Assembly (NCBI GenBank): GCA_023512135.1
Contig: JAIMAG010000010.1
Span: 1-64,000 of the forward strand
DNA length: 64,000 bases
Reading direction: 5' to 3'
Source of the DNA: Terriglobia bacterium
Lineage (GTDB): Bacteria; Acidobacteriota; Terriglobia; Acidiferrales; UBA7541
The notes under the pieces were generated by a model that saw nothing but the letters and a program-made list of their open reading frames with translations, searched no databases and was not told where the DNA came from. Each line of letters starts with the position of its first letter. Within the stretch, counting starts at the first letter, position 1. Below, piece after piece: positions 34,769-43,698 of the stretch. The position numbers were made by a program, and so were the translations under genes.

Positions 34769-36529
34769 CTACTTTCGAGTGTGGCTGTACACGATGCGGC
34801 CGTCGTAGATGGTGTAGAGCACCTGCGTTTCCAGCAGTTCTCGGGGCGGGCGGGTGCGAATGTCGCGGTCGAGAACCACTAGGTCGGCCAGTTTGCCGCG
34901 CTGGATGGTGCCGCGGTCGTTTTCTTCGAACGTGGCCCAGGCGTTGTTCACGGTGAAGTAGCGCACAGCTTCTTCCAGCGAGATGCGCTCCTGGGGATAC
35001 CAGCCGTCAGCCGGCTCGCCTTTCAACGTCTGCCGCGTTACGGCGGCGTAGATGCCCAGCAGCGGATTGATGGGGTAGTAGGAGGCGTTCGTACCCGGCC
35101 AGTCGGAACCGAAGCTCAGCACCGCACCGTGCTCTGCGAGCGAACGAAACGCATACGCCCAGCGGGCACGTGCGCCGATGCGTTCTTCCATCCAGCGCAT
35201 GTCGTCGATGCAGTGATAAGGCTGCACCTCGGCAATGAGTTGCAACTGGCCGAATCGCGGCAGGTCGTCCGGATGCACAACCTGCGCGTGGACAACGCGG
35301 TGCCGTCGCTCGCGCGGAGGATTTTCGCGGAACACGCGTTCGAAGGTGTCCAGCAGGATGCGGTTGGCCGCGTCGCCGATGGCGTGCACGGTGATGGTGA
35401 AGCCGGCGGCGTCCGCGCCTTTCATCAGCCGGTACAGGTTGCCTTCCGGGAACATCACGTCACGCAGCCGGCCACGGTTTTCCGGCTGATGGTGGTACGG
35501 CTCAAAAAACAGCGCCGTGGAATTGCCCATGATGCCGTCCACCCAGGCCTTCAACCCGCCCAGGCGCACGGAGCCGTCCGCCCAGCCCCCGGGCACGGCC
35601 GGCAGATTGTGACGCTGGATGTATTCACGCACGGCTTCCCATTCGGAAAGCCACATGCGCGCCCAGATGCGCGCGGTCAGCTCGCCCGAGCGCTGCAGCT
35701 CGCGCAGCAGTTCGAGCTGTTCGAAGCTGGCCACGTTGTCGTGCAGGCCGGTCACGCCCCAGCGGCGCGCTTCTTCCAGTGCCCGGAGCGCTTCCCGGCG
35801 GCGCTGGGCATGGGAGGGCGGGGGAATCACGCGTCGCACCAGCTCTGCGGCGGTGCCTCGGAGCAGACCGTTGGGACGCCCCTGTTCGTCGCGGAGAATT
35901 TCTCCACCTTCCGGGTCGGGGGTGTCGCGCGTGATGCCGGCGGCTTTCAAGGCCAGCGAGTTCGCGAGAAAGAGCTGCTGGTCGAAGCGGCTGATCAGCG
36001 CGGGATGGTCGCCGGTGACCGGGTCGATCAAATCTTTCGTGGGCAGGAACAGCGCGGCCTTCTGTTGTTGTTCTTGCTTGCCGGCTGAGGCAATGGCCCA
36101 CTGGGCATACGCGCCCCAGTCTCCGCCCACCAGCCAGGCGCCAGCCGGCAGCCGTTGCGCTGCCTCCTGGACCCGTTTGCGGAACTCCACCGGCTCGTTC
36201 ACATCGAGCAGATTCAGCCCGAGCAGAAGACGACCGGCCTGAGCAAAGTGCACGTGATTGTCAATGAAGCCGGGCAGCACCAGCGCACCTTTCACGTTCA
36301 GCACCTGCGTGTGTCCGTCGCGAATCAGGCTCTGGACGTCCCGGTTGCTGCCCACGCGCACGATGCGGTTGCCGCGGATGGCCACCGCGGACGCATCGGT
36401 TTTGTTCGGCTCGAGCGTCCAGACGTGTCCGCCGAGCAGGACCAGGTCCGCCGCCGGTGCGGTCTGCTCGGGAGCAGCTGCCAGGCAGCACACGATCGAC
36501 AGACAGAAAAGCAACCGGCGCAGACGCAT
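34769..36529 (-). CDS. Exported amidohydrolase family protein (YtcJ-like)
   Basis: 586 residues. A signal peptide covers about residues 1-27 (basic RLRR, hydrophobic LLFCLSIVCCLAAA). Metal-binding motifs of amidohydrolase family 3 are present: GFIDNHVHF, VHAIGDAANRI, HRVVHAQVVHPDDLPRF and SFGSDWPGTN. Members hydrolyse amides or related bonds with a metal-activated water; the substrate here is unknown. Start ATG 36529 follows GAGGAGG; a promoter is predicted at 36565-36593. Divergent from the S9 peptidase, also exported. Confidence 0.87.
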   Translation of the reverse strand: MRLRRLLFCLSIVCCLAAAPEQTAPAADLVLLGGHVWTLEPNKTDASAVAIRGNRIVRVGSNRDVQSLIRDGHTQVLNVKGALVLPGFIDNHVHFAQAGRLLLGLNLLDVNEPVEFRKRVQEAAQRLPAGAWLVGGDWGAYAQWAIASAGKQEQQQKAALFLPTKDLIDPVTGDHPALISRFDQQLFLANSLALKAAGITRDTPDPEGGEILRDEQGRPNGLLRGTAAELVRRVIPPPSHAQRRREALRALEEARRWGVTGLHDNVASFEQLELLRELQRSGELTARIWARMWLSEWEAVREYIQRHNLPAVPGGWADGSVRLGGLKAWVDGIMGNSTALFFEPYHHQPENRGRLRDVMFPEGNLYRLMKGADAAGFTITVHAIGDAANRILLDTFERVFRENPPRERRHRVVHAQVVHPDDLPRFGQLQLIAEVQPYHCIDDMRWMEERIGARARWAYAFRSLAEHGAVLSFGSDWPGTNASYYPINPLLGIYAAVTRQTLKGEPADGWYPQERISLEEAVRYFTVNNAWATFEENDRGTIQRGKLADLVVLDRDIRTRPPRELLETQVLYTIYDGRIVYSHTRK

Positions 36530-36564
36530 GGACGGCCTCCTCGGTACCCTCGACGTCTGGCCGG

Positions 36565-36593
36565 ATTATAGCGGCCCGAGCGAGCGGTGACCA
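36565..36593 (-). promoter_or_regulatory. Predicted promoter of the amidohydrolase gene
   Basis: Minus strand TGGTCA (36593-36588), 17-nt spacer, perfect TATAAT (36570-36565). Confidence 0.5.
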
Positions 36594-36608
36594 TGCGAAT
36601 GGTTTGGC

Positions 36609-36637
36609 TTGCTTGCGCTGCTGCGACTGGCTACAAT
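36609..36637 (+). promoter_or_regulatory. Predicted promoter of the S9 peptidase gene
   Basis: TTGCTT (36609-36614), 17-nt spacer, TACAAT (36632-36637). It is divergent from, and 15 bp away from, the amidohydrolase promoter. Confidence 0.5.
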
Positions 36638-36720
36638 CCGCCCGCCCGAGGGCCCTGGGCCACACCGTGCTGGACCGCACACGACTTCGAATCCCCATGC
36701 CTATTCCCGAAGGAGGAGCC

Positions 36721-38802
36721 ATGCGCCATCTTTGGTGCCGCGTGTTTCTGATTGTTCTGCTGCTGCCGCTGAGCGCAGCCGCACAGGAAAAAGGAATCAA
36801 GAAGCTGACCCTGGAAATGTATCTGGAGATGGAAACCGTCTCGGACCCGCAGATTTCACCCGATGGAACCCAGATTGTCTACACCCGAGGTTGGATCGAC
36901 AAAGTGAACGACCGGCGCGAATCTGCCATCTGGATCATGAATGCTGATGGCACGAAGAACCGCTTCCTGGTCGACGGCAGCTCGCCACGGTGGTCGCCCG
37001 ACGGCACGCGCATCGCCTACATCGCTCAGGGTGAACCGCGCGGATCGCAGATTTTCGTGCGCTGGATGGATGCGGAAGGGGCCACCACGCAGATTACTCG
37101 GCTGGAAAATACGCCGTCGAACATCACCTGGATGCCCGATGGCAAGAGCATTGCGTTCACCATGCTGGTGCCCAAGCGCGAGACCTGGAACATCCGCATG
37201 CCACGCGCGCCGGAAGGGGCTCGCTGGACGCAGCCGCCGCGCATCATCGAACGGCCGGTCTACCGCCGCGACCGTATCGGTTTCCTGGAGGAAGGCTACA
37301 CGCATATTTTTGTCGTGCCCGCCGAAGGAGGTACGCCCCGGCAGATCACTTCCGGCGATTACAATCACGGCGGTGGCTTTGCCGGCGGCGGTTTTTCCAT
37401 TACTCCGGACGGGAAGGAAATTCTGTTCAGTTCGCTGCGCACCGAAGACTGGGAGTATGCCTGGCGGGAATCGGAAATCTATGCCGTGGACGTGGCCACC
37501 GGTGCCGTCCGTCAGCTCACGACACGCAAGGGGCCCGACAACAGTCCCGAGGTTTCGCCGGACGGCAAGTGGGTCGCCTACACCGGTTACGATTTTACCG
37601 ACGATACCTACATCGATGCCAAGCTCTACGTGATGGGCATCGATGGCTCGAATCCGCGTGTGCTTACCGCGCAGCTTGACCGCACGCCGCGCGACCTGCG
37701 CTGGGCGCCCGATTCGAGCGGCGTCTATTTCGAAATCGAAGACCGGGGCACGATGAACCTCTACTTTGCTTCTCTCGCCGGTCAGGTGCGCCAGGTCACC
37801 CGCGGCACCCACATGCTCTCGGTCAGCGATATTAACCGGAACGGCCAGGCCGTGGGCACTCTCTCCAGCTTCCACCAGCCAGGGGATGTGGTCAGCTTCA
37901 GCCTGGCGAATCCGACGCAAATTCGTCAGCTCACCCGCGTCAACGAAGATGTGCTCGCCGGCATTACCCTGGGCGAGGTCGAGGAACTCTGGTACACCTC
38001 CACAGACAATTTCCGCATTCAAGGCTGGTTGATCAAGCCGCCGGATTTTCAACCGGGCAAGAAATACCCGCTGATTCTGACGATTCATGGTGGCCCGCAC
38101 GCGATGTACAACGTCGGCTTCAATTTTGCCTGGCAGCATCACGCCGCTGAAGGTTACCTGGTGCTCTACACGAACCCGCGCGGCTCTTCCGGGTACGGCA
38201 GCGCCTTCGGCAATGCGATCAAGAACGCCTACCCGGGTAAGGATTTCGATGATCTGATGAACGGTGTCGACCAGGTGATTGCCAAGGGCATCGTGGACGA
38301 GCAGAACATGTTTGTGTATGGCTGCAGCGGCGGCGGCGTGCTGACCGCCTGGATTGTCGGTCACACGGATCGCTTTGCGGCCGCTTCGTCGAACTGTCCG
38401 GTGATCAACTGGCTCTCGTTCGTGGGCACGACCGATGGCATCGGTTGGTATCGCAACTTTGCCAAACTGCCGTGGGAAGACCCGAGCGAGCACCTGCGCC
38501 GCTCGCCCTTGATGTATGTGGGCAACGTAAAAACACCGACGATGCTGATGACCGGTGTGAACGACCTGCGCACGCCCATCTCGCAAACCGAGGAGTTCTA
38601 TGCCGCGTTGAAAATGCGCAGGGTGCCCACCGCGATGGTGCGCTTCAACGACGAATACCACGGCACCACCTCGCGGCCTTCCAATTTCCTGCGCACTCAG
38701 CTCTATCTCCACTACTGGTTCCAGAAACATGCGCGCAAACCCGGCGCCCAACGGGCCGGGGAACCAGCCGCAGCGGAAACGTCCGGTGCGGGCGTGCCGT
38801 GA
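36721..38802 (+). CDS. Exported S9 family peptidase (prolyl oligopeptidase-like)
   Basis: 693 residues. Signal peptide at about 1-21 (VFLIVLLLPLSAAAQ). Residues about 40-400 carry WD40-like propeller repeats (SPDGTQIVYTRG, SPDGTRIAYIA, SPDGKWVAYTG). The C-terminal alpha/beta-hydrolase has nucleophile Ser in YGCSGGGVLTAW, Asp in TGVNDLRTP and His in DEYHGTT. Probably a periplasmic dipeptidyl- or oligopeptidase. ATG 36721 follows a strong GGAGGAG. Longer upstream frames run through the divergent promoters and are rejected. Confidence 0.92.
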   Translation: MRHLWCRVFLIVLLLPLSAAAQEKGIKKLTLEMYLEMETVSDPQISPDGTQIVYTRGWIDKVNDRRESAIWIMNADGTKNRFLVDGSSPRWSPDGTRIAYIAQGEPRGSQIFVRWMDAEGATTQITRLENTPSNITWMPDGKSIAFTMLVPKRETWNIRMPRAPEGARWTQPPRIIERPVYRRDRIGFLEEGYTHIFVVPAEGGTPRQITSGDYNHGGGFAGGGFSITPDGKEILFSSLRTEDWEYAWRESEIYAVDVATGAVRQLTTRKGPDNSPEVSPDGKWVAYTGYDFTDDTYIDAKLYVMGIDGSNPRVLTAQLDRTPRDLRWAPDSSGVYFEIEDRGTMNLYFASLAGQVRQVTRGTHMLSVSDINRNGQAVGTLSSFHQPGDVVSFSLANPTQIRQLTRVNEDVLAGITLGEVEELWYTSTDNFRIQGWLIKPPDFQPGKKYPLILTIHGGPHAMYNVGFNFAWQHHAAEGYLVLYTNPRGSSGYGSAFGNAIKNAYPGKDFDDLMNGVDQVIAKGIVDEQNMFVYGCSGGGVLTAWIVGHTDRFAAASSNCPVINWLSFVGTTDGIGWYRNFAKLPWEDPSEHLRRSPLMYVGNVKTPTMLMTGVNDLRTPISQTEEFYAALKMRRVPTAMVRFNDEYHGTTSRPSNFLRTQLYLHYWFQKHARKPGAQRAGEPAAAETSGAGVP

Positions 38803-38904
38803 AACTGGTTGATATCGGGTGGCCGCAGCCGGCGAACTGCTGTACGATGTGAAACGCGGGTTGCGGCCCCCGCGTCCAAAAATTTGTGTAGTTCCAGGTG
38901 CCTC

Positions 38905-40152
38905 ATGACGACCGATCGCCCCCGCATCGAAAGCCGCAGTGCTGGACCAGTGGTTTTGCTCGGGCTGCTCGTGCTGCTGACGACCGGCTGCGGCCGTTCG
39001 CAGCAGGCCAAAGCTGGCGATGGCAGCGCTCCGCTGGAGGTGCGGATTCACACCGTCGAGGAACGCGTGGTGCATCGGCCGGTCGAGGCGGTCGGTTCGC
39101 TGTACGCGCTCGAAGAAAGCACCATCAGCGCGGAAGTCGAAGGGCGCGTCGAGCAGGTGCTGGCCGACGTGGGCGATACGGTCCGCCAGGGCCAGGTGCT
39201 GGTCGTGCTCTCGCCGGTCGAATTGGAGTACGAACTGCAGCGCCAGCAGGCCGCCGTGCAGCAGGTGCGCGCGCGGTTGGGCCTGCGCCCGGGCGACCCG
39301 CTGCCGCGCAACCCGCAAGAGGTCGCGTTCGTGCAGCGCGCTGCCGCAGAATTTTTCGAAGCGCAGCAGAACTACCACCGCGCCCAGCAGCTCTTCCGCG
39401 ACCAGCTCATCTCGCAGCAGCAGCTCGACGAAGCCGCCACACGCTTCAAAGCAGCCCAGGCCGCACATGAGCTGGCCTTGCAGGAAGTGGAACAACTGAA
39501 AGCGCAGTTGAAATCCAGTGAAGCCGCCCTCGCGCTGGCAGAAAAAAAGCTGGCCGATGCCTCCATCCGTGCCCCTTTCCCCGGAGCGGTGAAAGAGCGT
39601 CGCGTCGCCCTCGGCGAATTCGTCCGCGTGCAAACGCCGGTCGCCGTAATCGTTCGCACCGACCGGCTGCGAGCGCGGCTCGACGTGCCAGAAAAGTGGG
39701 CCAGCGTGGTGACCGTCGGAGTTCCGGTCGAGTTGCGCCTGGAAGCGTATCCCGGCGAAGTGTTCACCGGACGCGTCGTGCGCATCAATCCGACCGTTGC
39801 CGCCGAAACGCGAACCTTCGAAGTCGAAGCACTGATCCCCAACCCGGACGGCCGGTTGAAGCCCGGGTTTTTTGTTCAGGCGACCCTTTCGAGCCAGCTC
39901 GAAGAGCGCGTGCTCACGATTCCGGAGTCGGCGGCGTACTACCGCTATGGCCTCTACAAGGTCTACCGGGTCAATGGCGACCGCGTCGAAGAACGCGATA
40001 TCCAGGTGGGCGGGCGGTTTGCCGGGCGCGTGGAAGTGGTCCAGGGGCTGGCGGCCGGCGACCGCATTGCCGAAGCGGTTCAGGGTGTGCTGCAGCATGG
40101 AGCCGCCATTCGGGCCGCGGCAAACGAACAGCGGACTCCGGGACAGGATTGA
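38905..40152 (+). CDS. RND efflux pump periplasmic adaptor (membrane fusion protein)
   Basis: 415 residues. N-terminal membrane segment ending in a lipobox (LLVLLTTGC), so likely a lipoprotein. Lipoyl-like half motifs flank a long coiled-coil hairpin (about 110-215), followed by a beta-barrel (RIRAPFPGAVKERRVALGEF, VGVPVELRLEAYPGEVFTG) and a membrane-proximal domain (VLTIPESAAYYR). It links the inner-membrane pump to an outer-membrane channel, which is not encoded here. The permease gene starts 3 bp after the stop. Confidence 0.91.
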   Translation: MTTDRPRIESRSAGPVVLLGLLVLLTTGCGRSQQAKAGDGSAPLEVRIHTVEERVVHRPVEAVGSLYALEESTISAEVEGRVEQVLADVGDTVRQGQVLVVLSPVELEYELQRQQAAVQQVRARLGLRPGDPLPRNPQEVAFVQRAAAEFFEAQQNYHRAQQLFRDQLISQQQLDEAATRFKAAQAAHELALQEVEQLKAQLKSSEAALALAEKKLADASIRAPFPGAVKERRVALGEFVRVQTPVAVIVRTDRLRARLDVPEKWASVVTVGVPVELRLEAYPGEVFTGRVVRINPTVAAETRTFEVEALIPNPDGRLKPGFFVQATLSSQLEERVLTIPESAAYYRYGLYKVYRVNGDRVEERDIQVGGRFAGRVEVVQGLAAGDRIAEAVQGVLQHGAAIRAAANEQRTPGQD

Positions 40153-40155
40153 ACG

Positions 40156-43100
40156 ATGAAACTCGCAGAAATTTGTGTTCGGCGTCCCGTCTTCGCGGTG
40201 ATGCTGATTGCCTTCCTGGTTACGCTGGGCATTTTCAGCTATCGCGAACTGGGCGTGGATTTGTTCCCCAAGGCCGACCCCGCCACGGTGTTCGTCGGTG
40301 TTTCACTGCCCGGGGCCAGTCCGGAGGAAATGATCTCCAGTGTGGTTCTGCCGCTGGAAGATGCCATCTCTTCGGTCAACGGACTCGAAGAGATGAACGT
40401 ATGGGCCTTCGAGGGCAACGCGCGCATCGTCTGCACGTTTGTGCTCGAGCGCGACATCGAAGGAGCCGCCCAGGATGTGCGCGAAAAGGTGGCCGGCGCG
40501 CTGAACCGGCTTCCCCCGGGTGTGCTCCCGCCGGTGATTCGCAAAGCCGATCCGGATTCGGACCCGATTCTGACCTTGCTGGTCAGCGGCCCGATGAGCC
40601 GTCGCGAACTGACGGAAATCGCCGACAAACAGGTGCGCCGCGCCATCCAAACCGTCAACGGCGTCGGCGAAGTGAGCCTGAATGGTGGCCAGGGACGACA
40701 GATTCGACTGCTGGTCGATGCGGAACGACTGACGGCGCACAACCTGACGGTTCTGGATGTGCGCAATGCCATCCGCAGTGAAAACGTGGAGCTGCCCGGC
40801 GGGCGCGTCATTCACGGAGCCGAAGAGCTCGGCCTGCGCACCCTGGGACGGGTGAGCTCGGTCGAGCAGTTTGCCGACGTCATCCTTGCGAATCGCGGAG
40901 GGACACCGATTCGCGTGCGCGATGTCGCCCGGGTCGAGGACGGCGCCGAGGAGTTGCGGAGCTGGTCTGCCCTGCGAGGCAAAGATGTGGTTTCCGTGGA
41001 AATCCGGCGGCAGTCGGGCATGAACACAGTGCGCGTGGCCGATGCGGTCAAGCAGCGCATTGCCGAGCTGCGCCGGGAATTGCCCGCAGGCGTCGAACTG
41101 CAGATCATCAGCGATGCCTCGGTGTTCATTCGAGCCTCCGTCAACTCCCTGCTCGAGCATCTGATCCTGGGCAGCATCCTGGCCAGCCTGATTGTGCTGC
41201 TGTTCATTCGCAACTGGCGTGCGGTGTTCATTGCCGCGCTGGCGATTCCCACTTCCATCATCGCCACCTTTACGCTGATGCGGGCGATGGATTTCACGCT
41301 GAACAACATGACCTTGCTCGCGCTGACCCTGGCGGTGGGCATCGTGATCGACGACGCCATCATTGTGCTCGAAAACATCTTCCGCTACATGGAAGAAAAG
41401 GGCGTGCCCCCGCTGCAGGCGGCCGTGGAAGCCACCCGCGAGATCGGCCCGGCCGTAATGGCCACGACCCTCTCGCTCGTGATCATCTTCCTGCCCATCG
41501 CCTTTATGACCGGGTATGCCCGGCGTTATGTGAACGAGTTCGGCTGGACGATGGCCATGGCCATCCTGGTCTCGTTGCTGGTCAGCTTCACGCTGACGCC
41601 CATGCTCAGCTCAAAATATCTGCGGGTACGCCGCGAGGCTGGCCATGTCCATTCCCGGGAGTCGAAATTTGCCCGCAGGGTGGAGTCCGGCTACCTGCGG
41701 ATTCTGAACTGGTCGCTCGAGCATCGGCCGGCGGTCCTGCTAATCTGTGCGCTCACCTTTGCTTCCACGTTCGTTTTCTATCGGTTGATTGGTCGGGACT
41801 GGATCCCACCCGACGACCAGAGCGAGTTGAACAGTTCGATTGACCTGCCCGAGGGCACGGCGCTTTCGATCACCTCAGCGACGATGAACGATATGGCGCA
41901 GCGCCTCGAAGCCATGCCGGAAGTGGAATTCGTTCATGCCTACACCCACGGCATGCCCAACCATGGACACCTCTACATCCGGCTGGTCGAGCCGGGCCAG
42001 CGCAAGCGCAATCACGAACAGATGGCCGAGGCCATCCGCCAGGTGCTCGGCTCCTATCGCAACGTCACCTACAATGTGCGCCTCCCCTCGACCCTGGGTG
42101 GCGAGAACTGGTATCCGATTCGAGCCATCATCCGCGGGCCGGATGTCTCCCGGCTGGTGGAAATCTCCAAGCAGGTTGCGGCCGAAATGTCCCGCTTCCC
42201 GGGCCTGGTGGACGTCAACCCCATGATCAATCTGAACACGCCGGAGCTGCAGGTGAAGGTGGACCGTCAGCGGGCCGCCGACCTCGGCGTGCGCATGACC
42301 GACATCGGAGCCACCGTGCGGCTGCTGTTTTCCGGGCAGGACGAAATCTCCACGTACAAAGAAGGTGCCGAACAGTATCCCGTCACGATGCAGTTGCTGC
42401 CGGAGCAGCGCGACAACCCGGCCATCCTGGGACGGCTGATGGTGCCCTCGGCGAAGGTCGGCCAGGTTCGGCTGGACAACATCGCCACCATCCAGCGCGG
42501 CGGCGGGCCGGACCGGCTCCAGCGCTACAACCGTGAATTTCAGGTCTCCGTCGGCGCGAACCTGGCCCCGGGAACCCCGCTCGATGCGGCGGCCGCACAT
42601 ACGATCGCATCCATCCGCAAGGTCGGGTTGCCTCCGGGGTACTCGTTTGTTTTCGCTGGCCAGGTTCGCCTGCTGGAACAGACCACCTACAACATGCTGC
42701 TCGCCATGCTGCTCGCTTCGATTTTCATGTACATGGTGTTGGCCGCACAGTTCGAAAGCTTCAAGGATCCGTTCATCATCCTGCTCACGCTGCCGCTCAG
42801 CATTCCGTTTGCGCTGTTTTCGTTGTGGATCACCGGCCGCTCGCTGAGCCTGTGGAGTGCGTTGGGCGTGTTCCTGCTGCTGGGCATCGTGAAAAAGAAC
42901 GGCATCCTGCAGGTGGACTACACGAATCAGCTCCGGCGCGAAGGCGTGCCGCTGCGCGAAGCGATCCTGGAAGCGAATCGCGTGCGGCTGCGTCCGATTT
43001 TGATGACGACGTTTTCGATTGTGGCCGGCTTGATCCCGGTGGCGGTGGGTATCGGCGCGGGCAGCGAGCAGCGCGCCTCGATTGCCGTGACCATCATCGG

Positions 43101-43257
43101 CGGGCAGACGCTCTGTCTGCTGCTCACCCTGCTCGTCGTGCCGGTGGCCTATTCTTACTTTGCCGAATGGCAGGCAGCGTTCGCGACGGTCGGCGCACGC
43201 ACCCCTTGGGGACGGTGGCGCACGGCAGTGGCCCGTCGCTTCGGCCTGTTCAGCTAG
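40156..43257 (+). CDS. RND efflux transporter permease (AcrB/HAE1-type)
   Basis: 1033 residues, the usual size for trimeric RND pumps. N-terminal RRPVFAVMLIAFLVTLGIFS helix; TM4 has the proton-relay aspartates in AVGIVIDDAIIVLENIFRYM; large periplasmic loops lie between TM1-2 and TM7-8; the C-terminal half repeats the fold (FMYMVLAAQFESFKDPFIIL, FLLLGIVKKNGILQVDYTN). It exports drugs or other hydrophobic compounds by proton antiport. Its 3' end overlaps the convergent phhB gene by 8 bp. Confidence 0.94.
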   Translation: MKLAEICVRRPVFAVMLIAFLVTLGIFSYRELGVDLFPKADPATVFVGVSLPGASPEEMISSVVLPLEDAISSVNGLEEMNVWAFEGNARIVCTFVLERDIEGAAQDVREKVAGALNRLPPGVLPPVIRKADPDSDPILTLLVSGPMSRRELTEIADKQVRRAIQTVNGVGEVSLNGGQGRQIRLLVDAERLTAHNLTVLDVRNAIRSENVELPGGRVIHGAEELGLRTLGRVSSVEQFADVILANRGGTPIRVRDVARVEDGAEELRSWSALRGKDVVSVEIRRQSGMNTVRVADAVKQRIAELRRELPAGVELQIISDASVFIRASVNSLLEHLILGSILASLIVLLFIRNWRAVFIAALAIPTSIIATFTLMRAMDFTLNNMTLLALTLAVGIVIDDAIIVLENIFRYMEEKGVPPLQAAVEATREIGPAVMATTLSLVIIFLPIAFMTGYARRYVNEFGWTMAMAILVSLLVSFTLTPMLSSKYLRVRREAGHVHSRESKFARRVESGYLRILNWSLEHRPAVLLICALTFASTFVFYRLIGRDWIPPDDQSELNSSIDLPEGTALSITSATMNDMAQRLEAMPEVEFVHAYTHGMPNHGHLYIRLVEPGQRKRNHEQMAEAIRQVLGSYRNVTYNVRLPSTLGGENWYPIRAIIRGPDVSRLVEISKQVAAEMSRFPGLVDVNPMINLNTPELQVKVDRQRAADLGVRMTDIGATVRLLFSGQDEISTYKEGAEQYPVTMQLLPEQRDNPAILGRLMVPSAKVGQVRLDNIATIQRGGGPDRLQRYNREFQVSVGANLAPGTPLDAAAAHTIASIRKVGLPPGYSFVFAGQVRLLEQTTYNMLLAMLLASIFMYMVLAAQFESFKDPFIILLTLPLSIPFALFSLWITGRSLSLWSALGVFLLLGIVKKNGILQVDYTNQLRREGVPLREAILEANRVRLRPILMTTFSIVAGLIPVAVGIGAGSEQRASIAVTIIGGQTLCLLLTLLVVPVAYSYFAEWQAAFATVGARTPWGRWRTAVARRFGLFS

Positions 43258-43600
43258 CGGACGCGGTTTTCTCCTGCGCCAGGGCGTCGATCTTGGCCGC
43301 GAGAATGAAATCGCTCTCCGTCAGCCCGTCGATTTTGTGCGTCCAGATTTTGATGTCCACCCGGCCCCAGGTCAGATAGATGTCCGGGTGATGTCCCTGC
43401 TCCTCGGCGAGCTGACCGACTCGATTCGTGAACGCGAGCGCCTGAACAAAATCCGGGAAGTGAAAGGATTTTTCCAGGTGATGCTCGTTGACCACCTGCC
43501 AGCCGGGCAGTTGCCGGTGGAGCGCCTCCAGCTCGGCGCCCTTCAGTGGGGGCACGCCGCCGCGGCACGGCACACACTGTTTGCTTGCCAGATCCGACAT
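43250..43600 (-). CDS. phhB: 4a-hydroxytetrahydrobiopterin dehydratase (pterin carbinolamine dehydratase)
   Basis: 116 residues. Family motif EQGHHPDIYLTWGRVDIKIW with the catalytic histidines, plus LPGWQVVNEHHLEKSFHF at the N-terminal side and THKIDGLTESDFILAAKID at the end. It recycles the pterin cofactor of aromatic hydroxylases, or may have another role where such hydroxylases are lacking. A Cys pair CVPCRGG sits near the N-terminus, common in bacterial members. ATG 43600 follows AGGAG by 8 nt, better than the TTG at 43606. Confidence 0.92.
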   Translation of the reverse strand: MSDLASKQCVPCRGGVPPLKGAELEALHRQLPGWQVVNEHHLEKSFHFPDFVQALAFTNRVGQLAEEQGHHPDIYLTWGRVDIKIWTHKIDGLTESDFILAAKIDALAQEKTASAS

Positions 43601-43698
43601 CGCCAAATCTCCTGAGCGCCTTTTTCGGTCGCCGGGATTACCTTACCTGATTGTTCCGCGCTTGCCAAATCCCCGCGGTCTCCGCCCGGCATGCCTGC

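Noticed and set aside
36856-40098. 1080-residue open frame on the minus strand
   Set aside because: It is antisense to the S9 peptidase and membrane fusion protein genes, which have clear domains and ribosome-binding sites; the antisense sequence has no family features and is rich in His/Arg typical of high-GC shadow frames.
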